The translations under genes were made by a program, and so were the position numbers. From DASUPK01 sp963743575 (GTDB lineage Bacteria; Actinomycetota; Thermoleophilia; Solirubrobacterales; 70-9), in NCBI GenBank assembly GCA_963743575.1, contig CAVUQC010000004.1, positions 1 to 64,000 of the forward strand: 64,000 nucleotides of DNA. The letters are read 5' to 3'. The notes under the pieces were generated by a model. That model was not told the origin of the DNA, did not search any database, and was given only the letters and a program-made list of their open reading frames with translations. Of the stretch, positions 8,674-18,395 are shown piece after piece. The number at the start of each line of letters is the position of its first letter. Position 1 is the stretch's first letter.

Positions 8674-11600
8674 GAGGACGGTCTCGGGTAGAGATTCGAC
8701 TCCGCATCGACATCACGGAGCGACCACATCGTCGGGTATGAGTCCGGCGGTTCCTGCTCCGGCGAGGCCGCGACCAGAAGCGATGCCTTGTTATGTGCCG
8801 GCGCTTCATACAGCAGCGCCTCATTTGCCTGGGCGAGCGCTCGCCACTTCGCGATGATCAAGTCCAGATCGGTTGCGGTCCCTTCCGCCTCGCCAGGCTC
8901 CACTTCCAGTGCACGATCAACGATGAGGTCCCGAAGCTCTTCGACCTCCGAATCGAAGTCGGCGATTCGCGCGGCGGCAGCATTCTCACGCAGCCCGTGG
9001 ACGCGCTGCCGAACGATTGCCACAAGGAGGCCTGGGAGCGCGCGGTCTCGAGCTCGGGGCGAGAACGGCGTCACGCTCGTGGCCTCGACGCTCTTGTACA
9101 GGGCCCGGTGGAATCCCAGAAAACCCTCGAAGTGCGAACGGTCTCGCGATCGGGCAGCATTGAGCACGGTGACGACGAGCCCGGGATGTCGTCGACCCAC
9201 GCGACTGGTCGCCTGAATGTACTCAGCCGCCGCCTGAGGCTGACCCATCACGACCATGAGTCCGAGTCGATCGACATCCACGCCGACGGAGATCATGTTC
9301 GTCGCGAGGACTGAGTCGAGCGTCTCCGGGTCAGGCAGCTCGAGCTGCATGCGCTCCAGGTATTCAGGGATGTCGGTCGAGTTCGCGCGGCTTGTGAGCT
9401 CGATCGGCTCACTGAGACGTCTCACTGGCCCTCCTCGAGCCATCACACCGAGCCAGTCTTGGACGTCGTCCTGAACCTGCATCCGAGCGGCGCCCAGCAC
9501 CCGGAGGCTGTTGAAATACCCGATGAGGGTCCAGTAGGGATCCACGCTCTGAGCCGCTCCCGTGTTGATTCGCCTCATTCATGAGGGAGGCGTACGTCCT
9601 GATCATCAGCGAGGAGTGGCTGACTCCCGGCGCCATGAGTCCGACGTATTGTCGCGTGCCGACTCGCTCTGGGGGTGCCTCGGTGGCGAACCAACTGTCG
9701 GTGGGATCGATCCCCGGCGGTGGAAACTGACGTACCTCCCGAGCGAACAGCCCCCGCGCTTGGTGGCGAGCGCGTCTGATCGTCGCAGTCGAAGCGATGA
9801 CCTTGGGAGACCGACCGTCCTCGGTGCACAGTGCGTCGATGGCGGTCTCGTAGGAGACCCGTCATCGTCCCGAGTGGGCCGGAGATGAGATGCAGCTCGT
9901 CCTGGATGATCAGATCGGGGGGTAGATCTTCGGTGTCGACGTTGAAGAGCCGGCCGACCTTCGGCCGCCATGGGAGCGCCGCGAACTTGTCCACCGTCCC
10001 GATGACCAGAGTAGGTCTGACCCGGTAGAGATCCTCGTCGACCACGAAGACGGGCAACTCATTCTCAAACGGGCACTCCGCATTGCGACATGCGATCTGC
10101 ATTCGATCTGGGTCGGTATGGACGGTGTAGTTCTTCCGTCCGAGCGGAACCGAACACCAGGGGCACGAAAGGAGCTGACACGGGTTCTCTGTCAGAACCT
10201 CGTTGTGCGCTCCGAGCCTGGTCAGTGCTTTCTGTGCGGCATCGACGGTGTTGGGGGTGGCGGCGGCCCCGACGAACAGAGCCGATGGAGATCGGTTCTT
10301 CACCCAGGGCTTCGCGGTCCTCGCGGCGAAGGCGTTCACAGGCCATGACGACTCGAGAGGCACGCTCAAACTGCTGTGTCGTCAACAGGCGGAGCGTGTA
10401 ACGCATCAAAGCAGTGGCGCCGCCCGATCGATTGCCCTTCAGTCGCCTGTGGAACACCGTGAATGCGAACAGACCCAGGTATGCCTCCGTCTTTCCGCCA
10501 CCTGTGGGGAACCACAAGAGTTCCGCCCAGCGCCGGTCCTCGCGCGACGGATCCACGATCGATGGAAGAGCGAGGAGGATGAAGGCGAGCTGAAAGGGTC
10601 GCCAGCGCAACTCGCTGCGGTCGCGGTCCTTCGTGACGCGTTCCATCTGATCAGCCATCGCGCGGTTAGCGAGCTGAAAGGCACGGCGCGCCACTACGTC
10701 ATCCCGGAGGAAGTGAATCCCCTCATCGACTCGATCCGCAGTCTCTTCGCAGTCTTTGACGTGCGTCTGTGCTGCCGTTTGAAACGCTGAGTCGAGGGAT
10801 TTCGCGCTTGTCTTGAGTCCGGCGATCCACGAGCGGTAGCCCCCGTTGAACGCCTCCAAGTCTGCCGTCAGATCGCCGGCGGATGACTGAGCGAGCCGAT
10901 CGAATGTCAACCGCTCGTCGGGAATCTCGGGGTTGGACTCCATCAGTCGAATCTGGTGAGCGGGCAGGAAGGAGGTCGAAACGGACATCGCAGTGTTCGG
11001 ATCGTCATCTGAGACTTCCCAGGTCGCCGAACATCCGTGACCGATCGCGAACTCACGATGTTCTCGGTACAAGAGGCGATTTGATTCCAAGTCTTCGTCG
11101 GTGACGTCCAGTTTCTCGGGGCGAGCACGGAAAGGAACGCCGCTGTTCTGGGTGACGTCAAAGCCCACCTGGAAGAAGCTGTTTCCGTCTTTGCGGCCCG
11201 GCTCCGCGGTGAGCTTGTTCATCAGCACGACGGTCACTGATCGCGCACCGTTCGTGACCTCACGAACCTTGCAGTAGAGGGTCAGGCCGTCGGTGAGCTC
11301 GGTCCGGCTTTCGTCGGTGATCGAGACGTCCAAGTCATGCGGTTGTAACTCGAGTGCCTCGCGGCGCCAGCTTTCATCCTCGTCCTCAATCCCGGCCTGT
11401 CTGTAGCGAGCGGCCCGAACTGAGATCTGCACAGGCTCCTCGTCAGCACCGACCGCGAACGTGATTCCGCACGACGTCGGGTACTGAACGTTGCTCATGG
11501 CGACCGCAGGGTCCGCCGCGTAGTCGCCGTCGTCGTCGCTGGTGTCATCTTGATTGTCCATCTCGGTCGTCATCCGCTCACCGTCATCGGTGCTCGGATA

Positions 11601-11750
11601 GAGGATCCCGGCGAGGTACCTCGTCAGCGGGGCTTCAGCGATCGTCTCCTCATTGCTCTCAGGACCGATCAGGTCCCGCTCCACGGCAGCGACCAATGAG
11701 CCTCGAACTCCGAGCTGTCGCTCCAGGAGATCTGACACCGCTACTCCCAC
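8670..11750 (-). CDS. drmA: DISARM helicase DrmA (SF2), with three frameshifts
   Basis: The reconstructed protein is about 1027 aa, as expected for DrmA. Frame one (11750 to about 10280) covers the N-terminal DrmA region and Walker A WFPTGGGKTEAYLGL (about 418). Frame two carries LFVGAAATPNTVDAA, a four-Cys knuckle (SCPWC, then CRNAEC) and the DExH box QDELHLISGPLGTM. Frame three (about 9853-9575) has STATIRRARHQARGLF. Frame four has the helicase C motifs MISVGVDVDRLGLMVVMGQP and QATSRVGRRHPG. Breaks lie near 10279, 9853 and 9570; no stop codon interrupts the stitched reading. Given similar breaks in typA, sequencing errors are plausible, but real inactivation cannot be excluded. The GTG at 11750 overlaps the upstream UvrD gene. 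Confidence 0.85.
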
Positions 11751-13549
11751 TGCAGTCTTCCCAACCCGAAGAAACGCGCCCTCAAATGCAGACCGTGGGG
11801 TCCGAGACCCATCGCCTTCGTCAGCTCAGTCCTCATCGCGGCCGTGTCGGGTATCTCGGCCACCAGATCAGTGATCGAGGTGGGCGGTCGACCCCACACC
11901 AGATTCGTCAGGCATCTTCCGAAATCCTCGGATGTGCGCCCGACGATCGTCTCCTCCGTCGAGATATGAACGGCTTCGTAAATGGGTACGTCGTCTGGAC
12001 CACCGCACCGACGGAGCTCCACTTCGTCACCAGGCATGTAGCTGCTTCTCAACAGCGTCTGGATACGTTCGACGTCGGTCTGGTCGTCGCCCGCCCAGTC
12101 CTGGTCTGAATCACTGACTCGTACCTCCAGAAACCTCGGTCGATAGATCTTGCTCCAGCTGGAGACCGTCGTCCGTCCGTCATGGTTCTTACTTCTGCAC
12201 GGACCGTCGAACTCGACCGGGCATCCTTCTACGAGCTCCACGCGCGCCCGCGTCGCCCCTACATATAGGACTCGCGCCTCCTCTTCGGCGGACTCTGGCT
12301 CTGGCTCACGATCATTTCTCACTATGAAGACCGCGTCGAACTCGAGGCCCTTCGCTCGATGAATCGTCGAAACGGTGAGTAGCGCATCCCGCCGTGCCCG
12401 GAGCTCCTCAGGACACGAGCCGCTTCTCAGGCGGGCAGCAAGCCTCGACAGATCGACCTCGTTCGTGCGCGCCATGCGGGTGTGTCGAAGCAGAATCGCC
12501 AAGTCCGGCGGTGGCCTGAACCAGTCAAAAGATGCGGAGTCCGGGATCGGATTCGGGACCGTCGCCTTTGAGAACCGGGCGGAGTCGAAGAGCAAGGCGA
12601 GCCAGGGGGCACCTCCGCGATCTTCAGCCCGGTGCTGAACCCTCACGTCAAGTCCCGCGCCTTGGAGTTTCGCTCCCAGCCTAAGGACCTCGGCGTTGTG
12701 CCTGCACAAGACGGCGGCGGACTCACACCAGTCTGCGCTCGTCACGAAATCGATCTCTGCCGCGGCGTCATCCTCCTCGCTCCACGCGGGTTCGTCGCCG
12801 ATCTCTTGGCGCAGTTCCAGGAGTATTTCCATCGGGTCCCCCTCGGTGACGCCGCGGAGCGCGTCGCCGAAGCGCTGCGCCAACGGACCGAGTCGGTCGC
12901 CATTCATTCGATAGTTCGTGGTCAGCCTCATCCCTTCAGGTGTTAGACCGGATGCCGGTAGGTCAGCCAGGAGTCGATGGGTGTCTGTAGATGCGCCGCC
13001 GTTGAGGCCCAGCTGAAAGTCGTAGATCGCCTGCGCCTCGTCGCCGAAGACCGTGAATCCCGCTCCGCGGTCGGTGACCACCCTTAGGAGCTCCAGCACG
13101 AACTCAGCTCTGATCCCGACGACATCTTGTGCCTCATCAACGAGCACGTGCTGAAGCTCAGCGGTCAATTCAGGTTCGCCGTCGCGGAGCAGCTTGAGCG
13201 CCGCCGCGATTCTGGACTCGAACGACATCCCCAGAGTTGGAATGTCGGCATCGGTGAGCAGTGAAGCCGCGAGGGAGTCGAAGGTCCTCACCGGGAGCCG
13301 GCCAAGGTCCGTCTCGGCACCGCCGCGCGCGACGACAGTCTCAACGGCTGCTCTGCTGAAGCTGAGAATAAGCAGTTCAGTCGCCGGTTCGAGGCCGTCG
13401 TGGTGGACGAGCCACTCGGCTCGTGCCAACAAAGTGCGCGTTTTCCCGGTGCCAGCGCCGGCGGTCACCAGCAGACGTGAGTCGGCTGGGGCTTCGGCGA
13501 TCGCCCGTTGTTCGGGGTCCAGACTCAATACAGCGGTCTCGCTGGTCAC
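11741..13549 (-). CDS. UvrD/Rep-family SF1 helicase in the defence operon
   Basis: This 602-aa protein is a complete SF1 helicase. It has a Q-motif region (LDPEQRAIAEAP), Walker A TAGAGTGKTRTLL (about 33), the region around FSRAAVE, Walker B VLVDEAQDV (about 145), FGDEAQAIYDF, LTTNYRMN, and the C-terminal pair STIHRAKGLEFDAVF and RVLYVGATRARVEL. I chose the GTG at 13549 because its GTGA overlaps the stop of the preceding gene, the spacing used throughout this operon. A longer frame would add 12 residues. It probably translocates on single-stranded DNA; the pairing with DrmA/B suggests a role in processing invading DNA. A long C-terminal tail (about 480-602) has no recognised domain and may hold the system-specific interface. 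Confidence 0.87.
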   Translation of the reverse strand: MTSETAVLSLDPEQRAIAEAPADSRLLVTAGAGTGKTRTLLARAEWLVHHDGLEPATELLILSFSRAAVETVVARGGAETDLGRLPVRTFDSLAASLLTDADIPTLGMSFESRIAAALKLLRDGEPELTAELQHVLVDEAQDVVGIRAEFVLELLRVVTDRGAGFTVFGDEAQAIYDFQLGLNGGASTDTHRLLADLPASGLTPEGMRLTTNYRMNGDRLGPLAQRFGDALRGVTEGDPMEILLELRQEIGDEPAWSEEDDAAAEIDFVTSADWCESAAVLCRHNAEVLRLGAKLQGAGLDVRVQHRAEDRGGAPWLALLFDSARFSKATVPNPIPDSASFDWFRPPPDLAILLRHTRMARTNEVDLSRLAARLRSGSCPEELRARRDALLTVSTIHRAKGLEFDAVFIVRNDREPEPESAEEEARVLYVGATRARVELVEGCPVEFDGPCRSKNHDGRTTVSSWSKIYRPRFLEVRVSDSDQDWAGDDQTDVERIQTLLRSSYMPGDEVELRRCGGPDDVPIYEAVHISTEETIVGRTSEDFGRCLTNLVWGRPPTSITDLVAEIPDTAAMRTELTKAMGLGPHGLHLRARFFGLGRLQWE

Positions 13550-16500
13550 GCCGCCGCGCCAACCTTTGCTGAGCTTGGCTTCCACAGGTACTCGAACTCT
13601 GGGAATGCCAGTTTGCCGTCGAAGTTGACGAAGTTGTCCTCGACATCGACGATCAGACAGCGATCCTTCCCGCCGTTCTTCGGGCCGCGGAGTCCTCGGC
13701 CTACCATTTGTTGGTACTGGTTTGGGGCGAATACGGGCCTGGCTACATAGACGGCTCTTACCTGCGGGGCGTCGAAGCCCTCTGCGAACACTCCGTAGTT
13801 GGTGAGAACTCGTAGGCGGCCTTCGCGGAATTCATGCACGTACCAGCGCCGCGCCTGCATCGGGGTTTCACCGGAGATCGCAGCCGCCGAGATCCCCTGG
13901 TGAGTCAGAAGACCTGCCAGAGTCTGGGCGTTCTCGACGGATGGTGCGAAGACCAGGATCGGCCACGAGTTCGGTTGTGCAGCAATTGATTCGATGACGC
14001 GCTCAGTGCGACGCACGTCTTTCCCGAGTTCGTTCTCAGCATCAGTCGGAAGGAGGCCCTCACTCGCGACCTTCTTCTGCTTATCGGTGAGCTGCACCTT
14101 GCTTCCCTCGAGAACTTCATGGTCGACTTCAGAGATCACCTTGAGCTCCTGGAGGCGTGGATAGTGATCTCCCTTGCCCAGAGCTCGGTGATCCAGCCGG
14201 AGGTTTCCGTAACGGCTCGCGAGGCGCTGGGTCGCTGCTTTGTCACGCCCCTTGAAAGGGGTGGCGCTCAGGCCGAGGAGGGGGGGGCCGAACTTCTTGC
14301 CACCGAGACCCAGCCAGTGGAAGAGCTCCGTATAGGAGCGGGCATTGGAGCGATGCGCCTCATCGATCACGACGGCAGCCGGCTCCTTCAGCCATGAATA
14401 CTCGTCCGTGCCGTGAACGACCATCAGCTTGTCGATGGTTGCGACTACAACTTGAACGTCAGTGGGCGCCCGGTCTGCCCCATTGGTCGACCAGAGACGG
14501 CTGACCGTGAGATCAAGGTGGGTGTCGGTCGCTCGCCACATTTCGGCCCAAGCCGCGACGGCCTGCTCGCAAAGCTCATTTGATTGGGCGACCCAGAGAA
14601 TGGGCTGGTGACCGAGTTTCTCGTCCAGAACCGCATCGATCAGGCCCTCAATCGCGACCCGGGTCTTGCCGGCGCCGGTCGGCAACGTGAGCATCGCGCG
14701 GTTGTCGCGGTCTCGGCTGGTCAGGTCTAGGACGTCTTCGACGATCGTCACCTGGTAGTCATGAAGGGGGGGTACGTTCGGGCGACCCTCGATCAGTTCC
14801 TCCGGCGGGGGATTGCTGGAGGAAAAACCGGCGAACTCAATTGGAAATCCGAGCGATTGAACGAACTCCCGAGCTCGTCGGCTGCCGGCCCACTGACCCG
14901 GCGTGTGCAGACCATGGATTTCCAGTTCCTCCTCGTAGACCTTGACGACATCGACGCCGTGGATGCTCAGCGCAAGCTTTGCGACGTCGAGATCCGTCGA
15001 TTCACCCTCGAGGGCCTGAAACGTCTCGAGCACGGCCGCCGGAAGCTTCGTGGCGAGCGTTTCCGCCCCAAGAAGCTTGAGCAGACGTTCCGAGTCTGAC
15101 TTGGCGGCGCGAACGGACTTCATCTTCGCTCTCGTTCGGGCGTCCTCGACTCCCTTGAGAACCCGCTTTATGTCGGTGTCGGAGCTCGCAAAGCCAAGCT
15201 CCCTCCCGAGACGCCGCAGCAGCATCGAGTCAGAGAGATCGACGCTGGCCAGGAGCACGTCCCCATCACGTACGAAGTCTGTGATCACTGACCTCGTTCC
15301 GCCAACGGCCTCCTCGACGATGCGGATTTCGTCGCACCGCTGAAGTTGAAGCTTCCGCTGGGATTGGTCGAGCCCTTTCCTCAGAGGCGGGAAGACATCG
15401 ACGAGCAATGAGCGTTCGCCCGTCTCGGCAGCGGCGACCCTTCGGGAGACCAGATCGGCAGCGTCTTCGAGTTTCCAGGCATCGGTCAGGGCCTTCTTCG
15501 AATCGCCGTCATCGACGCACAAGACTGCCTGGGAACCTTCAGAAAGCAAGTCAGTGACATGCGAGTCGTCGCTGACGGCTACCTCCGTGAGAGGTGCGTC
15601 TGTCGGGGCACCAGATCGCGAGCATCTGATCCGGCTTGGGGGGTCAATGCCGGCTCTGGCCCATGCGACATAGAGCGAAGCCGCGTCTCCCGGGTCGGCG
15701 AGAAGCGCCCTATCACCGACGGATGTTCGGATGTCTTCTTCAACCTCATTCCACGCGTCAGGGAGATCGAGTGCCTGAGCGACGGCGGTGGAGCACGAAA
15801 CGCTTGGCGCAAGAACCCCCTCTCGCAGACTTGGTCCGACACAGCTGTCGATTGGCTTTGGGCCGAGTGGGGTCTCAAACAGTCCCTCCTCGGAGATCAT
15901 CCAAAGAGAAGGGTTAATAACGGCGGCAGGCTTGTACTTCTCGCTGTTGTGCTTAAAGGCCCAGTCCTCAGCGGTGTCCATCAGCTCGATGACGAGCTGG
16001 GACATCGCGGCCCTTCCTTCATCGCTCAGGAATTTCATGACCCCTAGCGGTCCCGACGCGCGCGAGCCCGGGATGATCTCAACGAGATCCTCCGACGGGC
16101 TCGCGGGTGCGTTCACCTCACGAAACATCTCGAGACCGGCTTTTCGATAGTTCTTGAACCAAGGCTCCCGGGTGACGTCTGCACTGAGATCGGGCCCAGA
16201 CGTGCAACCGAGATCGCGAAGGAGTCTGAGGTCTGGAGCGTGCCAATGTTCGTCGACGGCGACGCTCGCATCCCGTGAGCCATCGCCCGGGACGCAGCGG
16301 CCGGGGATCAGAGCCCAAGTGAGCGAATTGAAGTCTCCGTCCACTGTCCTCACCTGAGGGATGCAGTCCGCCTCTTCGACGATGTTCTTCGCCTCATCGG
16401 GCGTCACCTCCCGCGCAACCTGCCAGAAGTACTGCCAGTCAACGGCGGCGTCCCCGACTGCTTCAAGCGCGAGCCGGCGGAGTTCAGCCGCCGCAGATAC

Positions 16501-18165
16501 CTCCTGGACGCCGAAGTCCCTGAGCGCTTGCACTGCTCCGAGACTGTTGGCCACGTCCGGATCGACCAGGACCACCTGGCTTTGCCGCGCCTCGTACTTC
16601 CCTGGGAGCATCAGCGCCGGAGATCGAGGTGAAACCCAGTCGCCGTCCTCGGTCAGGACGAAATTCGAGTCCCAAACGAATTTCCCGTCCTCGCGTTGTC
16701 TGAGGTAGTCCGCGACGAGTGCGACCTCAATCGCATCCTTTGGATTTTTCGCGCCCTTGAGCAGTGCGTTGAACCAGCCCTCGAGGGACGCCTCACTCGA
16801 GTCGGCGAGTTCCAAGTAACGAACAACCCGTGCCCGGCGGTCCTTGTGAAGATCGATCGAGGGATCAACCCATCCCTCCGTATCAGCCACCTGCGCCCAC
16901 GTCTGATAGACCCGCTCCGGAATCGGCTCGGGGGTAACCTCCGCTCGCGCCGGCTCGATCAGACCGCCGCCGAGTAGGGGGACTGACGGGCATGCCGAGA
17001 GAAGACGATTCGTCTGCTCAGTCAGTTTGTCGTCGCCCCAGGACCTTCCCTCTTTCCCGCGGCCAGGCAGCAGCTCCAAGTAAGCGCTGGGGTCGTCGCC
17101 GCTCTTTTGTAGGGCGGGCAGGCTGTCACACACCAACTGGGCCGCTCCGGCTATGAGCTCCTCGTTGTACGAGCCTTCAACCAGTCGTCTCCGATCTTCG
17201 CTCAGGTGCCAAGGTGCGTTGAGGACGCCGCGCAGGGTTGTGCGGTCATCCGTCGGGAAGAACGACCAGAATTCGCCCAGGTCCTTGGAGCGGGTCGGTG
17301 GGACCGCCCACTTGACCGTGACTCGATCCCGATCGGCGAGCTTGCCCGCTCGTTCACGAGCTGAATCAGTGATGGGCACTTCTGTCTCGAATACGAGCCA
17401 GACGTCCTCGACGCCCTCGTGATGAATCGTCGCTGTTCCACCTTTGCGCGAGGCTGTGATCTCACGCGTCCTTGCTTGTTTTCCCCGTCGATCGACCAGG
17501 ACGAGGCGCTCCACACGGTCCGCGAATGCCAGAAAGGCCGCCGGGAATCCACCGATGTCGTCGCCGAGCCAGGGGAACTTCGACGCATCCTTGAACGGCA
17601 GTACGACGATGGTCTGGGCCCACTTGGCGAGATCCTTCGCGACTGCATCCTTTTTCAGGATTGAGTCTCCGTCGACCAGCTCCGCGATTCGCAACAGGGG
17701 ATACGAGTCTGCCCCCGGGACGACCTCTGCGATGCTCTTCGCGACATCCGCACCGAAGCGAAAGGATCCTGACCGGCTGAGAACCAGCGGCGTATCGGTG
17801 ACTCCCAGGACGGACTTGAACCCCAGACCAAATCGCCCTATCTGTTCGTCTTCCTTCGGCGAGACATAGGCATGGAGAATGCTGCTGAGGCCACTTGCGG
17901 AGAAGGGCTCTCCGTCGTTCGCGCAGTAGAGGCCTTCTTTGGTCAGGACGACCTCGATTCGTCCACCCTTGGGATCGAGCTGATCTGCGGCGTTCTGAAC
18001 GAGCTCGTAGACCTGGCGACGCCCATATCCGCCAGACTTGGCCTCTAATTCTTGGCCGGCGTGTTCCTGAACGAGCTTGGGATCCGCCTTATAGGCCTGT
18101 CGCGCCGCTTCCCTCTGGCTTTCGATTTCGCCGCGAATCTCCCCGGTCTCAGATTCCCACCCCAT
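13546..18165 (-). CDS. Sacsin/HSP90-type ATPase fused to SF2 helicase, 1539 aa
   Basis: This very large protein heads the defence operon. Residues about 40-140 form a GHKL (HSP90/sacsin-type) ATP-binding domain: YELVQNAADQ (N box), YCANDGEPFS and IGRFGLGFKS (G boxes). A middle region of some 900 residues has no domain I can name; it is acidic and alpha-helical. From about 1120 to 1510 lies a complete SF2 helicase: LTLPTGAGKTRVAIEG (about 1160), VVIDEAHRSN (about 1267), LGLSATPFKGRD (about 1300), and NYGVFAEGFDAPQV and QMVGRGLRGPKN in the helicase C domain. Both ATPase centres look intact. It probably senses or remodels nucleoprotein and unwinds DNA. Its stop overlaps the next start by GTGA. 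It sits where drmD or drmE would be expected. Confidence 0.87.
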   Translation of the reverse strand: MGWESETGEIRGEIESQREAARQAYKADPKLVQEHAGQELEAKSGGYGRRQVYELVQNAADQLDPKGGRIEVVLTKEGLYCANDGEPFSASGLSSILHAYVSPKEDEQIGRFGLGFKSVLGVTDTPLVLSRSGSFRFGADVAKSIAEVVPGADSYPLLRIAELVDGDSILKKDAVAKDLAKWAQTIVVLPFKDASKFPWLGDDIGGFPAAFLAFADRVERLVLVDRRGKQARTREITASRKGGTATIHHEGVEDVWLVFETEVPITDSARERAGKLADRDRVTVKWAVPPTRSKDLGEFWSFFPTDDRTTLRGVLNAPWHLSEDRRRLVEGSYNEELIAGAAQLVCDSLPALQKSGDDPSAYLELLPGRGKEGRSWGDDKLTEQTNRLLSACPSVPLLGGGLIEPARAEVTPEPIPERVYQTWAQVADTEGWVDPSIDLHKDRRARVVRYLELADSSEASLEGWFNALLKGAKNPKDAIEVALVADYLRQREDGKFVWDSNFVLTEDGDWVSPRSPALMLPGKYEARQSQVVLVDPDVANSLGAVQALRDFGVQEVSAAAELRRLALEAVGDAAVDWQYFWQVAREVTPDEAKNIVEEADCIPQVRTVDGDFNSLTWALIPGRCVPGDGSRDASVAVDEHWHAPDLRLLRDLGCTSGPDLSADVTREPWFKNYRKAGLEMFREVNAPASPSEDLVEIIPGSRASGPLGVMKFLSDEGRAAMSQLVIELMDTAEDWAFKHNSEKYKPAAVINPSLWMISEEGLFETPLGPKPIDSCVGPSLREGVLAPSVSCSTAVAQALDLPDAWNEVEEDIRTSVGDRALLADPGDAASLYVAWARAGIDPPSRIRCSRSGAPTDAPLTEVAVSDDSHVTDLLSEGSQAVLCVDDGDSKKALTDAWKLEDAADLVSRRVAAAETGERSLLVDVFPPLRKGLDQSQRKLQLQRCDEIRIVEEAVGGTRSVITDFVRDGDVLLASVDLSDSMLLRRLGRELGFASSDTDIKRVLKGVEDARTRAKMKSVRAAKSDSERLLKLLGAETLATKLPAAVLETFQALEGESTDLDVAKLALSIHGVDVVKVYEEELEIHGLHTPGQWAGSRRAREFVQSLGFPIEFAGFSSSNPPPEELIEGRPNVPPLHDYQVTIVEDVLDLTSRDRDNRAMLTLPTGAGKTRVAIEGLIDAVLDEKLGHQPILWVAQSNELCEQAVAAWAEMWRATDTHLDLTVSRLWSTNGADRAPTDVQVVVATIDKLMVVHGTDEYSWLKEPAAVVIDEAHRSNARSYTELFHWLGLGGKKFGPPLLGLSATPFKGRDKAATQRLASRYGNLRLDHRALGKGDHYPRLQELKVISEVDHEVLEGSKVQLTDKQKKVASEGLLPTDAENELGKDVRRTERVIESIAAQPNSWPILVFAPSVENAQTLAGLLTHQGISAAAISGETPMQARRWYVHEFREGRLRVLTNYGVFAEGFDAPQVRAVYVARPVFAPNQYQQMVGRGLRGPKNGGKDRCLIVDVEDNFVNFDGKLAFPEFEYLWKPSSAKVGAAA

Positions 18166-18395
18166 GTGCGGATCGACGCCCCATTCCCTTAGTCGCTAGT
18201 TCGACACCGAATCAGCCCGGAGTGTCATCGATCGGGGGTCACATCGCAATAGGTGGCACTACGGTTTGGAATTGCGGGGATGTACGGATAGCTGGGTGAG
18301 CTGCCCTTGTTGTCCGAATCCGCCGTTGGCGCTGGGCGGAGAGACACAGAACGAGGTATCGACAGGGGCCGCCGGTGCGGCTAGCTTCGGTGCGG
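18166..18395. promoter_or_regulatory. Divergent promoter region of defence operon and thermonuclease gene
   Basis: This gap of about 230 bp separates the start of the minus-strand defence operon from the plus-strand thermonuclease gene, so it must carry the promoters for both. It is visibly less GC-rich than the coding DNA around it (for example CACTACGGTTTGGAATTG). I could not assign convincing -35/-10 pairs on either strand, and I saw no riboswitch or large palindrome. Confidence 0.4.

Noticed and set aside
6967..11750. Druantia-type reading of the DUF1998 and helicase genes
   Set aside because: In Druantia the DUF1998 region is part of one very large helicase (DruE). Here DUF1998 and helicase are separate adjacent genes with the DrmB and DrmA layouts.
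3697..18165. BREX or Dnd/phosphorothioation system
   Set aside because: No PglZ, BrxC, BrxL, DndA-E or SspBCD-like gene is present.
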